DNA of 64,000 bases, from contig OU015653.1 in assembly GCA_907165275.2 (NCBI GenBank), positions 4,370,001-4,434,000 of the forward strand. Direction: 5' to 3'. Positions 1-11,296 of the stretch are shown here, piece after piece (position 1 is the stretch's first letter; every line of letters starts with the position of its first letter). The translations under genes were made by a program, and so were the position numbers. The notes below the pieces were generated by a model. It was not told the origin of the DNA, made no database searches, and saw only the letters and a list, made by a program, of their open reading frames with translations. This DNA is from Zygaena filipendulae. Lineage: Eukaryota > Arthropoda > Insecta > Lepidoptera > Zygaenidae.

Positions 1-102
1 TAGGAAGCTAAAGTGATCCTGAATGACACAGGGTACTTTTTATGCCGGAATTCCTGCGGGAACTCCGAAATTACCGCGAGTGAAACCGCGGGGGTCAGCT
101 AG
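1..102 (+). mobile_element. Helitron 3' end, cut by window edge
   Basis: This is the 3' part of a short non-autonomous Helitron. The end shows the GC-rich hairpin region (ACCGCGAGTGAAACCGCGG) about 11 bases before a terminal CTAG at 99-102, followed by T, as expected for Helitron insertion between A and T. The rest lies outside the window. No Rep/helicase gene is present anywhere in the window, so all copies here are non-autonomous. Confidence 0.8.
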
Positions 103-2948
103 TCTAATAATAATTTAATAATCATGAGGACCTTTTGTTTATCAGGATAGTAATTGTGAGCGTGACTTTAAAATAACATGTACGAGGTTATCTGTAAATT
201 GCCATTGGGGTTGGTTGGATGCACGTTCTGATATGTCACAATCTTAATCGGGAGATAATGTTATAACTTAACTTTTATCATGGGTAATGCGATTATTACC
301 TAGAATTTTACGGATTCTACAATAATGTTGTCTTTCTCACGAATAATAAATACCTATAGATATTTGTTTTCTATGTCAAACTAGTAATTAATATGAATTA
401 ATTCCAGTAACTTTAAAAAAGATACTTAATCTGGTAGGTAATGTCTAGATATACAAATTTAAATTTTGCATAAGTATTCAATTTATGTATATTAAAAGAT
501 TAGAATTAAGATAACTTTTTTTTTTATAATAATATGAAAAATTTGTCTTAAAAATCTCAAACATGGTTTGATTTCTGCAATCCTCCTTTAATACTTATAA
601 TATAACATCTTTGGCAATACTCTAGCGTGGTGTGAACAGGTTGCTATTGTTTTTTGTATTGTGTGTATCAAAAAATCTTCTTATCTTTTGTGGAAACATA
701 ATATTATATGTACGTATTAGGCAGCTAAAGGTCTGTTTCTGTGCGCCGCTCATCAACTTTATAAAAATCTCGAGTGGTAGATAGGCATGACATTTGGAAA
801 ATCCTGCAACATTTTATATTCTCACAGTAGGTAGGTACTTGCCGTGTTGATGCTGGTGTTGCATCGATTGTTTAATCGGTTTCAGTAAACAATACGTGCT
901 TCGACTGGTTTTATTACGTATTTCGCACGATGCGTTGGACAGCAAATACCTAATATCAATAAAGTCTACACTATAATCTGTATTCTAATTAATTATTCCA
1001 ATTAAAACAAGATAAAATATTTCTTGAGTTGTTATTTCTTTTGTACAAGTAAAACAATAATTTACATTACAAAATCAGCTTTATGCTAGAGCTGCATGAA
1101 TTGCTTACTGTGCGGTACCCTATGCGGTTTCAGCCGCTTTAACTTCAAAATTCCCGCTGTATATTATGATTGAATTTCTAAATTACTTGAGTAGCTAATA
1201 CACCAATTCCTCACTATTTCACCCGTATGAATTTCGGTACCTATCCCATGTAATTTAGAGATAGTGTAACTTGCAGAATTTTTGAAATTGGGCTAATAGT
1301 TCCAGTGGTTACCCCTTGCATTTCAACTTACAATTTGACAAATTTACTTTGCCTTTTCATGAATATTAGTGAAGATGCCTGGGTCACATTCATAGCGTCA
1401 ACGCTAATTTTAGTTGTGTCCCTTTCTTACACTGTTTGTATGAGTGAGATAACACGAATATTCGCGGTATTACCTACGATGAGTGCGGCCGAGGCATTAC
1501 TGATACTTAAAGAATAATTTTAATCAAACAGACTAATTTCAGGGATTTATTGGTAAAGTCTTTCCGACTTGTGTAGGTACAACGTATAGTACCTACCTAC
1601 AGTATTTGCAATTTGGCGAACATAAAACATGTTGCATGGTTTCACTGGTCTGCTACTACCTACCAAGGCCTCTGGTAATAACGGACTATTGTGAATCTTT
1701 TTTATCATAGCGCAATTCCATAATTATTCATATTTTATATTATTATTATTATATATATTAGTAATAAGTGTGCCTATTCCAAAATACTTTAACATTTAAG
1801 AGTATATAATGTTAGCATTCCATCTAGCAAGCGTCTGATCAATACGCTTTTAGAAAACGTTGAAATGGAAGACACGGCCAGTGTCGATTTCCAATCAGTG
1901 AATGTTCAGACAATCATAATACCTAATTTTCGTTATTTACAAAGGTCGTATAGCTCGAGGTTGGATATTTTTGTTTTTACATAGATTTCTTGTCGGATGT
2001 ACGATCTTCAAAAATATACAACGTGTTAATAAATTAAGTGAAAATTAGAAAGTAGTTTGCTCATAATCAACTAGCGAATCGATTGCACTATGTTTTAATA
2101 TAGGTTATATTTTTTAATTTTTACTAGCCCATGTCTAAATTATTTATAATACAATATTTGGCGCGTACGCCACGCGCAGAAAAAAATTCGAATCGGAAGG
2201 CACGGGCGTAGCGCTTAGAATTTCGTAGATAAGTCACCTCCAAACTAATGTTGAATAACTTTTTAAAGTATAAATTTTTTCGACATAAAACATATTTTAA
2301 TCATATTATTGTTTATTTTTTTTAATAGAGTGTATCAGGTTTTTACTTAATTCATTAAAACGTTGTATAGCTGAGGGCTGCCGAGGGCCAACTCTGCTAG
2401 CGCAAAACGTAAAAAAGCTCTCCCCACATATATTAACACTAAAATACTGGCATTAAGCCGACCGACCGTCGCAACGGGGTATTTTAGTATTTCAGTAAAC
2501 AGTGAGATTTTTATTGTTTTGCCTGAACAAAATTGACCCTCGAAAAAAATTAGACAGTGCAAGTGGAATTTAATTGCATTATGAATCAACAACTGTCAAA
2601 AGTGTTAAGCTGCTTCAGACATCGCGTCGCCACTATTCGTATAGACTTCATTCGAAACCCTATCGAACACACTCATCACAGCATAGAAGGGGCATCAACT
2701 CAGTTGAGCAAGATAACAAAATATGAAAACCAGTGTCGCCGGGTGATTTTCGTACACAAAACTATTTAACACGCACAAAAACATTCACTAACGCAACTGA
2801 ATGTATCAAACACCATTTGCATGGTTACGTTATTTACCTTGACAGTTTTGGGAATATTGTGGAAAATATACTTGGGATGTCAGAAAAAGAAGTATTGGGC
2901 AAGTTAGAGCATGCTCTAACATTCTTTGCCTTTGTTACTAACAGAATT
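103..2948. other. AT-rich non-coding DNA, no gene recognised
   Basis: AT-rich sequence with short open frames only. The longest of these (1305-1517, 2557-2769 and the start of 2733-3098) have no recognisable domain and no splice support. If the CrebA gene continues leftwards, this is probably intron. I searched the minus strand for the next CrebA exon (acidic, DDE/CFP-like) and did not find it. Confidence 0.6.
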
Positions 2949-2956
2949 GATCCATG

Positions 2957-3050
2957 GACTTATTCGTCAACTCGCACGTGTCAAACTCGTGCGTGTGCGC
3001 GAGTAAGCACCTTCCGTTTTTACCTACTTTTTTTGTCGTCAACTCGCTCG
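2957..3050 (+). repeat. Left terminal inverted repeat of the MULE
   Basis: It starts GACTTATTCGTCAACTCGCA and matches the reverse complement of 4224-4317 over about 94 bp with scattered mismatches. It ends in the shared block GTCGTCAACTCGC. Confidence 0.85.
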
Positions 3051-3681
3051 ACCGTGAAAATGTGTAGAGTCAGCTTGTTAGTTAAGAGTCCTTTTTAAAA
3101 ATTAATAAACATAAGGTATATATCATTAAGGCAGGTACCCACTTTAAATGTATTAAAATTTTATACGACTTGATTTTAAAATAAAACATAGTACTTATCG
3201 TTTTCGAGATAGATATTTTATGTATAATACAAATCAACATAACAATAATATTATTTACCAAATAATCAACAAAATTACATTGACTCAAGAATTTGGTTTA
3301 TCACATAGGTAATGTTGAACTGTCTAATCTCTATAATATAATCTAAGCAAATAACTACACATAACAATAATATCACAATATGTGATTGCAGAATTTCGCT
3401 TATTATCATCTAAATTATTTAAAACAAAAAATATTTGTAAAAATAAGTGAGTAAGTATATGAAACTAAGGCTAAAATATCAATCGTCAACAAGTAAAATA
3501 TCACAATCAGCAACAAGTAAAATATCAGTCGGCAACAATTAAAGCATTTTGATGATTAGATATTCATCACTTACTAATAAAAAAAATCTTAGTCTAAGGA
3601 ACTACGAATCACAACTTAATTTGTTGTAAATGATTTTTATAACAAACGTTACTATATAAAACTATGCTTAATATATAAAAA

Positions 3682-4100
3682 TCAAAAGATTAGAAGTTCG
3701 ATACATAGATCAATACTTAAAACTCCGTTCATAAATTCGTTAATTGTGAAAGTAAAATGTTCATCAAAAGCGCAGGTTTCCTTTAATTTTGTAGTTATAT
3801 TGGACCCTTTTAAGTATAAAGTTTGATAGTAATCATCTTCTTTTTCTAATATAGTCAAAAACTGTGCTATGTTTTTGGGTTTTGTATTGATTTTTTTGTT
3901 TATAGTAGAATGCCAGCTTTCAACCATGTTTGTGGTGCGATGAAGCATAGATCATTTGTCGAAAAAAAAAACGAAATCTCTTTTAGCCAAATCTCTACAA
4001 AATAATCATTAAATTTATGAACATTTTCATTTGCCCTCCGTCGCCTCATTCCGTACCTCCAAATATTGGCTTTATCATAATATCGCTGTCCCAAAATCAA
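3682..4100 (-). pseudogene. MULE transposase C-terminal remnant
   Basis: Two overlapping minus-strand reading frames belong to one decayed coding region. The upstream frame (4100 to about 3960) reads RYGMRRRRANENVHKFNDYF...EIWLKE. The downstream frame (3948-3682) continues with RTTNMVESWHSTINKK and FLTILEKEDDYYQ. The (T)N-x-VE-x-WH motif followed by a Phe/Leu-rich helix and an acidic stretch is the usual end of MULE transposases. The two parts are joined by a frameshift near 3950, and the catalytic DDE region is missing or unrecognisable. The gene cannot be functional. The family assignment rests on the motif and on the long inverted repeats around it. Confidence 0.65.
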
Positions 4101-4223
4101 AGCATCTGCTTTAATTGCATCTGTCTAGTCGGTACCTACTTATTCGAATCAGCCAACGGCCAGCGCGGACAATATATTTATAGTTTTTCGTTTCAAACTT
4201 TATCTGACTGTACTTTACATGTA

Positions 4224-4317
4224 CAAGCGAGTTGACGACAACAAAAGTAGGTAAAAACGGATAGTGCTAACTCGTGCGCACTCACGAGTTTGATACGTGC
4301 GAGTTGACGAATGAGTC
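4224..4317 (-). repeat. Right terminal inverted repeat of the MULE
   Basis: Reverse-complement partner of 2957-3050. It ends GTTGACGAATGAGTC at the element border and is followed at once by the target duplication GATCCATG. Confidence 0.85.
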
Positions 4318-4458
4318 GATCCATGTCGATGGTCGAATTAAACGAAATTTATTTTTTTATTTTATTTCGCGAGCTAGCGTGGCGCGACTGCCCCGTCTAC
4401 ATTGGTTCTCTTATCTAGTTTATAATATTATACAGTATATTTTTCCTGCGGTACTTAC

Positions 4459-4663
4459 CGTCAACTTTGGTTTGGCTTGGCGAGGGTGGTGATGATTCTA
4501 CATCTGAATGTAAGCTGTACGAGTGCTCTGTTTTAATGGGTGCTCCGCCGAAGTCCGCCGCGTCTGTCATCAGCCTGTCGTGGAGGACCACCCCGTTCTT
4601 TGCGTCGCGTCCGATCAGCCAGTCGCTCTGTGACTCCTCGTCCAGCACATCTCGCATGTCATC
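4459..4663 (-). CDS. CrebA: Exon of CrebA-like bZIP transcription factor
   Basis: An internal coding exon of 205 bp. On the minus strand it is preceded by an acceptor (TTGTCACCAG, AG at 4665-4664) and followed by a consensus donor (GTAAGT from 4458). It reads from GAT in phase 0 (DDMRDVLDEESQSDWL...) and ends after one base of a codon. The block PIKTEHSYSLHSDVESSPPS, preceded by DWLIGRDAKNGVVLHDRLMTD, is close to the N-terminal region of Drosophila CrebA, a CREB3/CREB3L-family factor that activates secretory-pathway genes in secreting epithelia. This is the acidic activation region; the basic-leucine-zipper exons are not in the window and should lie to the left. Codon use is GC-rich against AT-rich surroundings, as expected for a conserved exon. 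An ATG at 4657 could serve as start if all upstream exons were untranslated, but the acceptor and the open frame before it favour an internal exon. Confidence 0.88.
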
Positions 4664-5372
4664 CTGGTGACAACGGAACGGCGATCATAAATAATAATCA
4701 ATTAAGTTTTCCTACAGCCAAAAGTAGTAGGTACAATATTAATAATAATAATAAAAAATTGGTCATGTTGGACATGTGGTATTGGACATAATATAGTTTA
4801 GTAGTTTTTAATTTTTATAATATTTATAAATTTCTGCACCTTCGGCCGGCTGCAAAATCAGTGTGGAACAAATGTAATTAGGGAGACTTCTGAAACAATC
4901 ACAAAATTTGTTGTTTAACAATTTTTTTTAAACTAACGCTGTTAAGTTATTAGATCACAATCATAAGCAGTAAATATAATATAGACCGTATGTATAAACC
5001 AATAAATAAAAAATATATCCAAAACAAAATAGAACTAAATATTTAACATCAAATGAGTTTTCTTTGCGGAGAATATAACAAGCAAATCATTCTGGAAGTA
5101 GGTATAATGTTTTTTCCATATTTTGCACTATTACTTTTACTACTTAGGTAAACCTACTCGTATAATGAAGTGACAACAAAAAGCACCTAAAATGTTTATG
5201 ACATACATACTTACATGTCTGACATTGTTTTAAGGCATGGTTGTCGATTCACACTCCACTTGCGGCTAAACAGTGTTTGACATTTATTGTGTTCGACAAT
5301 CATCTGTAACTTGTCGCGGTCAATAAACTGTGGCCGAAATAATAAAAGGTGTCACAGAAAAGAATGAGGGAG
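4664..5372. other. AT-rich intronic-looking DNA with microsatellite
   Basis: No gene seen. A short AATAAT-type microsatellite lies near 4738-4760. This is probably the intron upstream of the CrebA exon on the minus strand. Confidence 0.5.
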
Positions 5373-5920
5373 GGAGTTTTTGGCGGGAATCAAAGGTAGC
5401 ATCCGTCATTTATTTTCGTGTCGATAAAGAATTGTTCAATCTATGTGGATTTTATTGTATTCTATGGTGGTGTATGGGACAATAATTTTTACAGTGACGA
5501 TTTCTTACGTGCGCCAGAAGATTCCGTGATTCTTTCGGGGTCATCTAAAAGCTCCGAGAAAGATTTTGCATTCTAATTGTAGGTCATTTATATATAATAT
5601 TATTGGTTTGCAAGTACTGTAGGTACAATGATGTTAATAGATATATCTTTTACTAGCTATGCCCCGCGGTTTCACCCGCGGTAATTTCGGAGTTCCTGCA
5701 GGAATTTCGGGATAAAAAGTACCCTATGTCCTTCTCTGTACCCCTCACCACGTGCATGCCAAATTTCATCCAAATCCGTTCAGCCGTTTTTGCGTGATTA
5801 AGTAACAAACATCTAAACATCCACACTTTCACATTTATAATATTAGTAGAATTTTACTTGAAACAGACTAAATGCTAGATTATACCTATGCGAAATTCCA
5901 TAAGCATTTTAAAAAAAGAA
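5373..5920 (+). mobile_element. Retroposon family B, copy 1, split by a Helitron
   Basis: An interspersed repeat that starts GGAGTTTTTGGCGGGAATCA and shares blocks with 40587-40921 and 42335-42925: TCGATAAA near the start, GGGACAATAATTTTTACAGTGACG in the middle, and the A-rich end TTCCATAAGCATTTTAAAAA. The copy is interrupted by the Helitron at 5653-5851; the homology resumes at about 5852. The class is discussed at the complete copy (40587-40921). Confidence 0.7.
5653..5851 (-). mobile_element. Helitron, complete copy
   Basis: Read on the minus strand, it begins with TC-like bases followed by TACTAATATTATAAATG. It ends with the CCGCGG...CCGCGG hairpin and CTAG (plus-strand 5653-5656), next to T. 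It is inserted inside retroposon B and so is younger than that copy. Confidence 0.85.
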
Positions 5921-5984
5921 CATTGGCTAATTTTCGCATCTTAGCGTGGGCAATGTTGATAGCCGTTGTGGCGCGTCCATCACC

Positions 5985-6340
5985 TTGGAGCGAACTGTAA
6001 ATAGGCGCGCAAACAGTGGAGGCGAGACGAGTGAACGAACGGCCGTGGCTTGCCGAACACGGTCGCCGACCCGCGCTGCTCTTGAGTCTTGATAGCCAGA
6101 AGCACAGTAGGCAGACTTGCTAATACACCTGAGACGCTCCATACTAGCGAACCGAATTACGTCCCACTACTACTTACAGGCGGCCGGCTAGTCCGCACAC
6201 GCTTTGTTTGTGTGCTTTTGTCGTCAGGCTCGCGACGATACGCAGCGAGCTGCGAAGTTTAATGTCGAAATTCAAGTTGATATTGAATAACACAAATAGT
6301 ACAGTAGTTACAATCTACACCGCTTATATTTTATTATTAG
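5985..6340 (-). promoter_or_regulatory. GC-rich island, possible 5' exon or promoter
   Basis: A CpG-rich patch in AT-rich DNA. On the minus strand a donor-like GTAAGT lies at 6177-6172, directly after GC-rich sequence without an ATG (rightwards to about 6300). This could be an untranslated first exon on the strand used by CrebA. A C-tract follows at about 6348-6365. No protein similarity is seen, and only transcript data could settle it. Confidence 0.3.
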
Positions 6341-6963
6341 TGACATCCCCCTCCCCCCCCCCCCAACTTCAGGCTGCGACCGCGCCTGCCGCTCTATTCT
6401 GTGATTATTCTAGCCACTACGTTATTACTGGGCTGTAGAGGCAGGTATGTAATAAAGGTTCAAAACCAAAAGAAACGCTCCATTAGATTTAGAAATGAAT
6501 GATTCCCTGAAATGAAACACGAAAAGAATATGTACCTAATGACTTCTTTGATAATACGATCTCAACGTATCAAAATAGTCAAGAAAAAGAAGTCTTTAAT
6601 ACTGGCTAGAGTTGTCTTACTAGTCCACATGACAAACGAAAGGTTTCTTACATTGGTGTAACTAAATTATCATAGGCTTTGTTAAATCATATGACTTGTC
6701 ACGCACTACTTACTAAAGTTGTTGTTGTTTGTTCTCCACAGTGTCATTCGCGATTTAACCTTTCCACGTCCTTAGGGGATGAATTAAAAAAAACTTGTTT
6801 TTGTGCTTGCTTTCATTAAGGAAGTCTTATCCAAAACTCTAAACTATACGCAGCAGATTAAACAGTACATTGTCTACACAGTGAGTTACGGGTAGCAAAT
6901 ACATATAGGTACAAAATATGTTCAGTGTATAAGTAATGCGTTCGAAATAAAAACTATGTATAT

Positions 6964-7188
6964 CAGGGCCCTTATTCACTATGACCATAACACGACGCGT
7001 AAAGATAACGCGCCACAAAAATTGTCTCAAAAAAGTTTCACTTCAAAAAAACATATTTACAACGTTTCTTATGGCGTACAGAATATTATTTTGTAATATT
7101 TTGCCACCAGAAACGTTTGGGATTGTGTTTTTAGGAAGCGCGTTATCTGCACGGAATGTTATTGGTCATACTGAATATTTGAGCCCTG
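6964..7188. mobile_element. MITE family D, copy 1
   Basis: A 225-bp non-coding element with terminal inverted repeats: CAGGGCCCTTATTCACTATG at the left and its imperfect reverse complement (ATACTGAATATTTGAGCCCTG) at the right. The interior shares ACAACGTTTCTTATGG and AACGTTTGGGATTG blocks with the copy at 28148-28656, in opposite orientation. The parent transposase is unknown. Confidence 0.78.
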
Positions 7189-8691
7189 CTACAGATGTAA
7201 CCTGTAGTTAGTTCTATGTAGCCATTAGCTGTTGTATCAATTGCTAAGGTGTTGTAGATCGGTTGAGATTACTCTCGGTGCTTCAAATTAGAGTTCAATA
7301 ACTCGAGCTACGCTTGATCATAAAGATGCTGGTGGCGTGGTGAGAAGTATCCATACCACACCTACCACACTTGTTTTCGAAGAGGACGTGACTCCAATTT
7401 GAATTGCCTATTATTATAGGAGGCTGTTATTTTATCGATCGATCAGCCAAAAGTTTGGTGACTGAACTTGTGATACTTATGATAATACACGTTTTGGTCT
7501 TTCATTATCACAAATTGAAATGGCCGATCAAGTAACTGTTAGCTAGCCAGTAGCTAGTTAGCTACTAACTTGGCTGGGGTTTATCTAGGTAACGCACGAT
7601 GTTGTAATAATGTCATGTCATTCAGATCCACGTTTCGTGAGCAGTCGTGCACTTAGAAACTTAGTTTGGCAACGTCTAATGGATGCATGTACGTCTAACG
7701 TATGAAATAAAATAACCAGTTATGTATGTGAGTGTACCTGTTCGTGATGTCGTGCCGTTATGTAGATACGCTTAACGTTTTCCCAATCAACTCTCTTTTG
7801 TCGATATATATTCCAATAATGGCCAACAGACAATGCGCTTCTTTTATGAGGGGATACTACTTGTATTCCCGTTTCCGTATCAACTGTTACAAGTGAGTTC
7901 ATGTGTAAGCTTTTGCTTTTTTACTCTATTCTGGGATTTCTCCGGGAACTCGAATTTACTGTATCTGGGTCCGGGACATAAGCTACCTATATACCGAGTA
8001 CCATTCAAATCTGTACACACTATGTACTAAAAATTGTCTGTACTTTTGGATGAAGAAAATGGTTTTTTTTTGTTCCAGGCAATTTTCTTTACCTAACACT
8101 AACTGTATTGCCGGGTATCAGATAATAGAGAATGGGGTACCGCCGTACCAATTTACTGTTAGATTACGCGTGAATACTCCCGGTGAGGACCCTCCTTTAG
8201 CCATGTACACCGGGTTTATATTATTATGAGAACCAAATGTGAATCTCGTTGAGACAATTGACTCCCATCGCGAATGCTCTCTCGTTCTGACAGTTACACC
8301 CAACGCGTAAGAGTGGGAAAAGTGCATAATATTACGGTAAACCAAATTAAACTCTGAACCAGACTAGAACATCCATTTTAGTTTTATCGTGTTGATATTC
8401 AACCGTGTCAGTTAAACAGTTCAATTCAATTTCAGTCATCGTTGGCAGAATTCAGAACATAAAAGTTGTTCAATAGGATATAAATGTGGAGGCGGTTATA
8501 CTTTGGGAGATATCGAAAGTCAAACTAGAAACTGATTGTAAGATTACGCTGGATGTTTCAGAATTTAGGCAATTATAGCTCAACATACCGGAGCAATTTG
8601 TAGGTATACTAGGTATATAATAGTTTGTTTATTGTTGAAACTTCTTATATTATTCGTGAGATTGCTGAGATTACTTCGGTTATAAAATGTA
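7189..8691. other. No gene or repeat recognised
   Basis: AT-rich sequence with short frames only (for example 7833-8030 and 8118-8345 on opposite strands), none with a recognisable domain. A short imperfect palindrome of TAGCTAGC type lies near 7540-7575. Confidence 0.5.
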
Positions 8692-8885
8692 CTAGCGGTT
8701 GCACCCGCGTTAATTTCGGAGATCTCGGGGAAATTCTGGGATTAAAGTAGGTACCCAATATGTTATTCTGATGTATAAGTTACATTATTACAAAGTTTCA
8801 TTAAAATTCATTCAATAGTTTTTGCGGGAAAGAGTATCATACATCCATACATACCTACAAATTTTCGCGTTTATGTTAGTAAGGA
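8692..8885 (-). mobile_element. Helitron, diverged copy
   Basis: On the plus strand it starts ACTAGCGGTTGCACCCGCGTTAATTTCGGAG and ends GTTAGTAAGGA before T. The 3' hairpin arm is eroded. Length and both ends fit the family. Confidence 0.75.
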
Positions 8886-10090
8886 TTCGTAGAATAAGGT
8901 ACGCGAATTTGTCGCAGTTGCTGACCACATACCCGTTTTAGTGGTCCATTTCTGAGGTGAACGTCTCACGAAATATCAACCGGCGCGGGCGCAAGGAATG
9001 GGAGCATTTTTTGTGAGATCTACTTTCACCAACCGATAGTGGATTCGCATCCGGTTCACTCGGTACCGTTCTCGTATCGGCCATTATCTCAGTCTATCGA
9101 ATCGCCACATAATAGACGTTTCGATTTGCTCTTGTTCTTCTATTCTATGCGCCCTGAACGAATCGTTCTGTTCGAAACAGTGATGTGCAAGAAATTCCCT
9201 CCAAAGTACATGCGGACTACATACGCAGCTGTAGTCTGTTTCTATCGACTATTCTTTTCGATGGATACAGACTACAGTTCATCATGGCGTATCTATAGTT
9301 ACTTAGTAAATGTACTTTTTAGAAAAAATTCCTAGTATAGTCGATGGCATCTCGACTATGGCACTAAACGACCTTTAATACATTTTAATCTCATCTAGTG
9401 CCTAACTGTAAGTGCTACTGACATTTGACGCTAGGTTGCCAATAAGCAACTTCTACATATATGTAATAAAATTAATGCTAAGGGAGAGTGTCTATTTTCA
9501 AAAGCATATTCTGTTACAATTTTAGGCAAAAATAAGAGGGTGAGACATCCCAAGGCGAACCCTACTTCGCCTCAGAAATATCTAAGAACGATATCCCGCT
9601 GTTTTACAAGAAACGTTTCGTTCAATATTTATTTAATACACTCCATTTACTTACACTTTCGGCCTAATATTATATTTTAATAACACCACTTCCATGTCGG
9701 TGTTTAGATAAATCTACAAAGGTTTTTTAACACCTTTAATAATTCCTAAACGAAAAAATACTGTATATTTACTTAAATAAATAAATTTATAATCAGCTAA
9801 AAATATTGTTAAGGGAATACACGCCAAGGTGTACTAAAGCCGACGCATTAGCAAGTCTATTCAGCTGCTCTAATAAAATTATGACGTAATGTAGAGTTAT
9901 GAAAACACTGCTTATTGAATCAGATGTTTATTACAGCATGTGTTTAAGTGATGTACCGCTTTGTAATATCACTTAGTTTCAATGAGAGATTGAAAATAGG
10001 TCGGCAAACTGTGTACATACGACCTACGTAGGTATACCTACATCGTGACTTAGGTTGTCAATTTCTAAATAAAATAAATTTCACGAATTA
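8886..10090. other. No gene recognised
   Basis: Contains a 98-codon plus frame at 9039-9335 with no known domain. Its sequence carries repeated GACTATTC/TAGTCGA words and looks non-coding. The rest is AT-rich. Confidence 0.5.
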
Positions 10091-10310
10091 CACGGGTATT
10101 ATGTAACTTTTATTTCTATCACTTTTCGGTTGCATGGCGGTTTCGCGATTACAATATGCACGTTTTGACACCTACAATATCTAGCAATCAATCAAAATAA
10201 AATCACTTCAAAAGTTGAAGCTGCCTAAACATGATTAATTAATCACAAACTCGCTATTTTTCTGATTGAAACTGAAATATAATAGCTACAAAAGTTACAT
10301 AATTGCCCTG
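10091..10310. mobile_element. MITE family E, copy 1
   Basis: 220 bp with inverted ends: CACGGGTATTATGTAACTTT at the left, and TACAAAAGTTACATAATTGC then CCTG at the right. The interior (TTGCATGG, ATTACAATATGCACGTTTTG, ACATGATTAATTAATC) matches the copy at 36828-37064 in opposite orientation. Confidence 0.82.
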
Positions 10311-10678
10311 CTGGACGTTTAATTTTCAATTTTAATTTCAATTAATATGAAAGAATGTGTTGAATATCACTATACTAGTTTAGTTACAAAACGACTCTTT
10401 TATAAAATAATAAAATTGTCATAATGAGTATACTTAATTTTTGGCGGAAAACCTAATTATCTAGACATTTCACTAATACAAGTCTCTAGTAGGTACGTAT
10501 TGTAGCCACCATAATTGAGTTATTATCTCCAATGACAGATAACCAATCATTAGATTAGTAGCTGCGGCGCCTGTGAAGACAGATGGCCACAAATTTTATT
10601 ACCTCCATAAAATCAATGTAATAACGAACGAAACTGTATTGTTGCTACTTGTTGTTTCTCCTCTTTTACAAATTAATA

Positions 10679-10999
10679 GGGATGTTGACGACTTTTGAAA
10701 AGCAAAATTCTAATTAGTCCGTCAGTTAGAAAATAAAAAAACAATAGACACGTATTTTTTGCTTTTTTAAATAAATTAAAATACAGAAATAAAGCGCATT
10801 AAAGTTTAGTGTGAGGGGGTCGTGACGTCCCTAACCGCAAAACCGCCATACAAAATGTCAGAATAGTGACGTCACGCGAAATTTCAACTCAATATATCGC
10901 CGTTATTTTTTGATTACGTAAAAAAAGGAAAAATACGTGTCCAATATTTTTTAATAATCTACAAGACGGACTAAAAAATAAAAATTAGTCCACATGCCC
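10679..10999. mobile_element. MITE family A, copy 1
   Basis: A 321-bp element with subterminal inverted repeats: AATTAGTCCGTC...GACACGTATTTTT at the left, AAAATACGTGTCCAATA...GACGGACT at the right. It carries a TGACGTCA palindrome at 10867-10874 and a near copy (TGACGTCC) at 10823-10830. Related copies are at 22852-23175, 38852-39378 and 57909-58232. Confidence 0.82.
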
Positions 11000-11145
11000 A
11001 TTAGCAATAAATTTTGTGCAAAAGTAAATATCTTAGTATAGGTACTTACCTGTTAATTGTGATTAATAAATTGTATCGATATACGCCAATAACAAATCAC
11101 TTCAGAAGTTACGCAGTTTAATTTTTGGTTCTATCTTATATCAAA

Positions 11146-11296
11146 CTAGCTGTGCCCCGCGGTGTCGGAATTCCCACAGGAACTCAGAAGTAGTCTGATT
11201 TACTCCTCATAACATCCGCTAATTAGCAGTGAAAGTCCCGTCAAAATTGGTCGTCGAAATGCGATCGCATACATTCCGGAAATTCTTTTATATAGA
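11146..11296 (-). mobile_element. Helitron, shortened copy
   Basis: On the plus strand it begins CTAGCTGTGCCCCGCGGTGTC and ends TATAGA before T. It belongs to the subfamily containing CTCCTCATAACATC and GTGAAAGTCCCGTCAAAATTGG. About 50 bp of the usual length is missing, including the CAGA tract. Confidence 0.72.

Larger units (their letters stand above)
2957..4317 (-). mobile_element. Degraded MULE-type DNA transposon
   Basis: A 1361-bp element bounded by 94-bp imperfect terminal inverted repeats (2957-3050 and 4224-4317). Direct copies of GATCCATG flank it at 2949-2956 and 4318-4325, an 8-bp target duplication. The interior encodes the remains of a transposase on the minus strand with an NMVESWH motif, typical of the C-terminal region of Mutator-like transposases. 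Long inverted repeats plus an 8-9 bp duplication fit a MULE; a P- or hAT-type origin is less likely given the repeat length. It lies about 140 bp beyond the CrebA exon donor, probably in an intron of that gene. Confidence 0.82.

Noticed and set aside
2733..3098. 121-codon plus frame as a gene
   Set aside because: Its second half lies in the inverted repeat of the MULE and the first half has no recognisable domain.
9039..9335. 98-codon frame as a gene
   Set aside because: No domain, splice or promoter support, and the sequence looks repetitive and non-coding.
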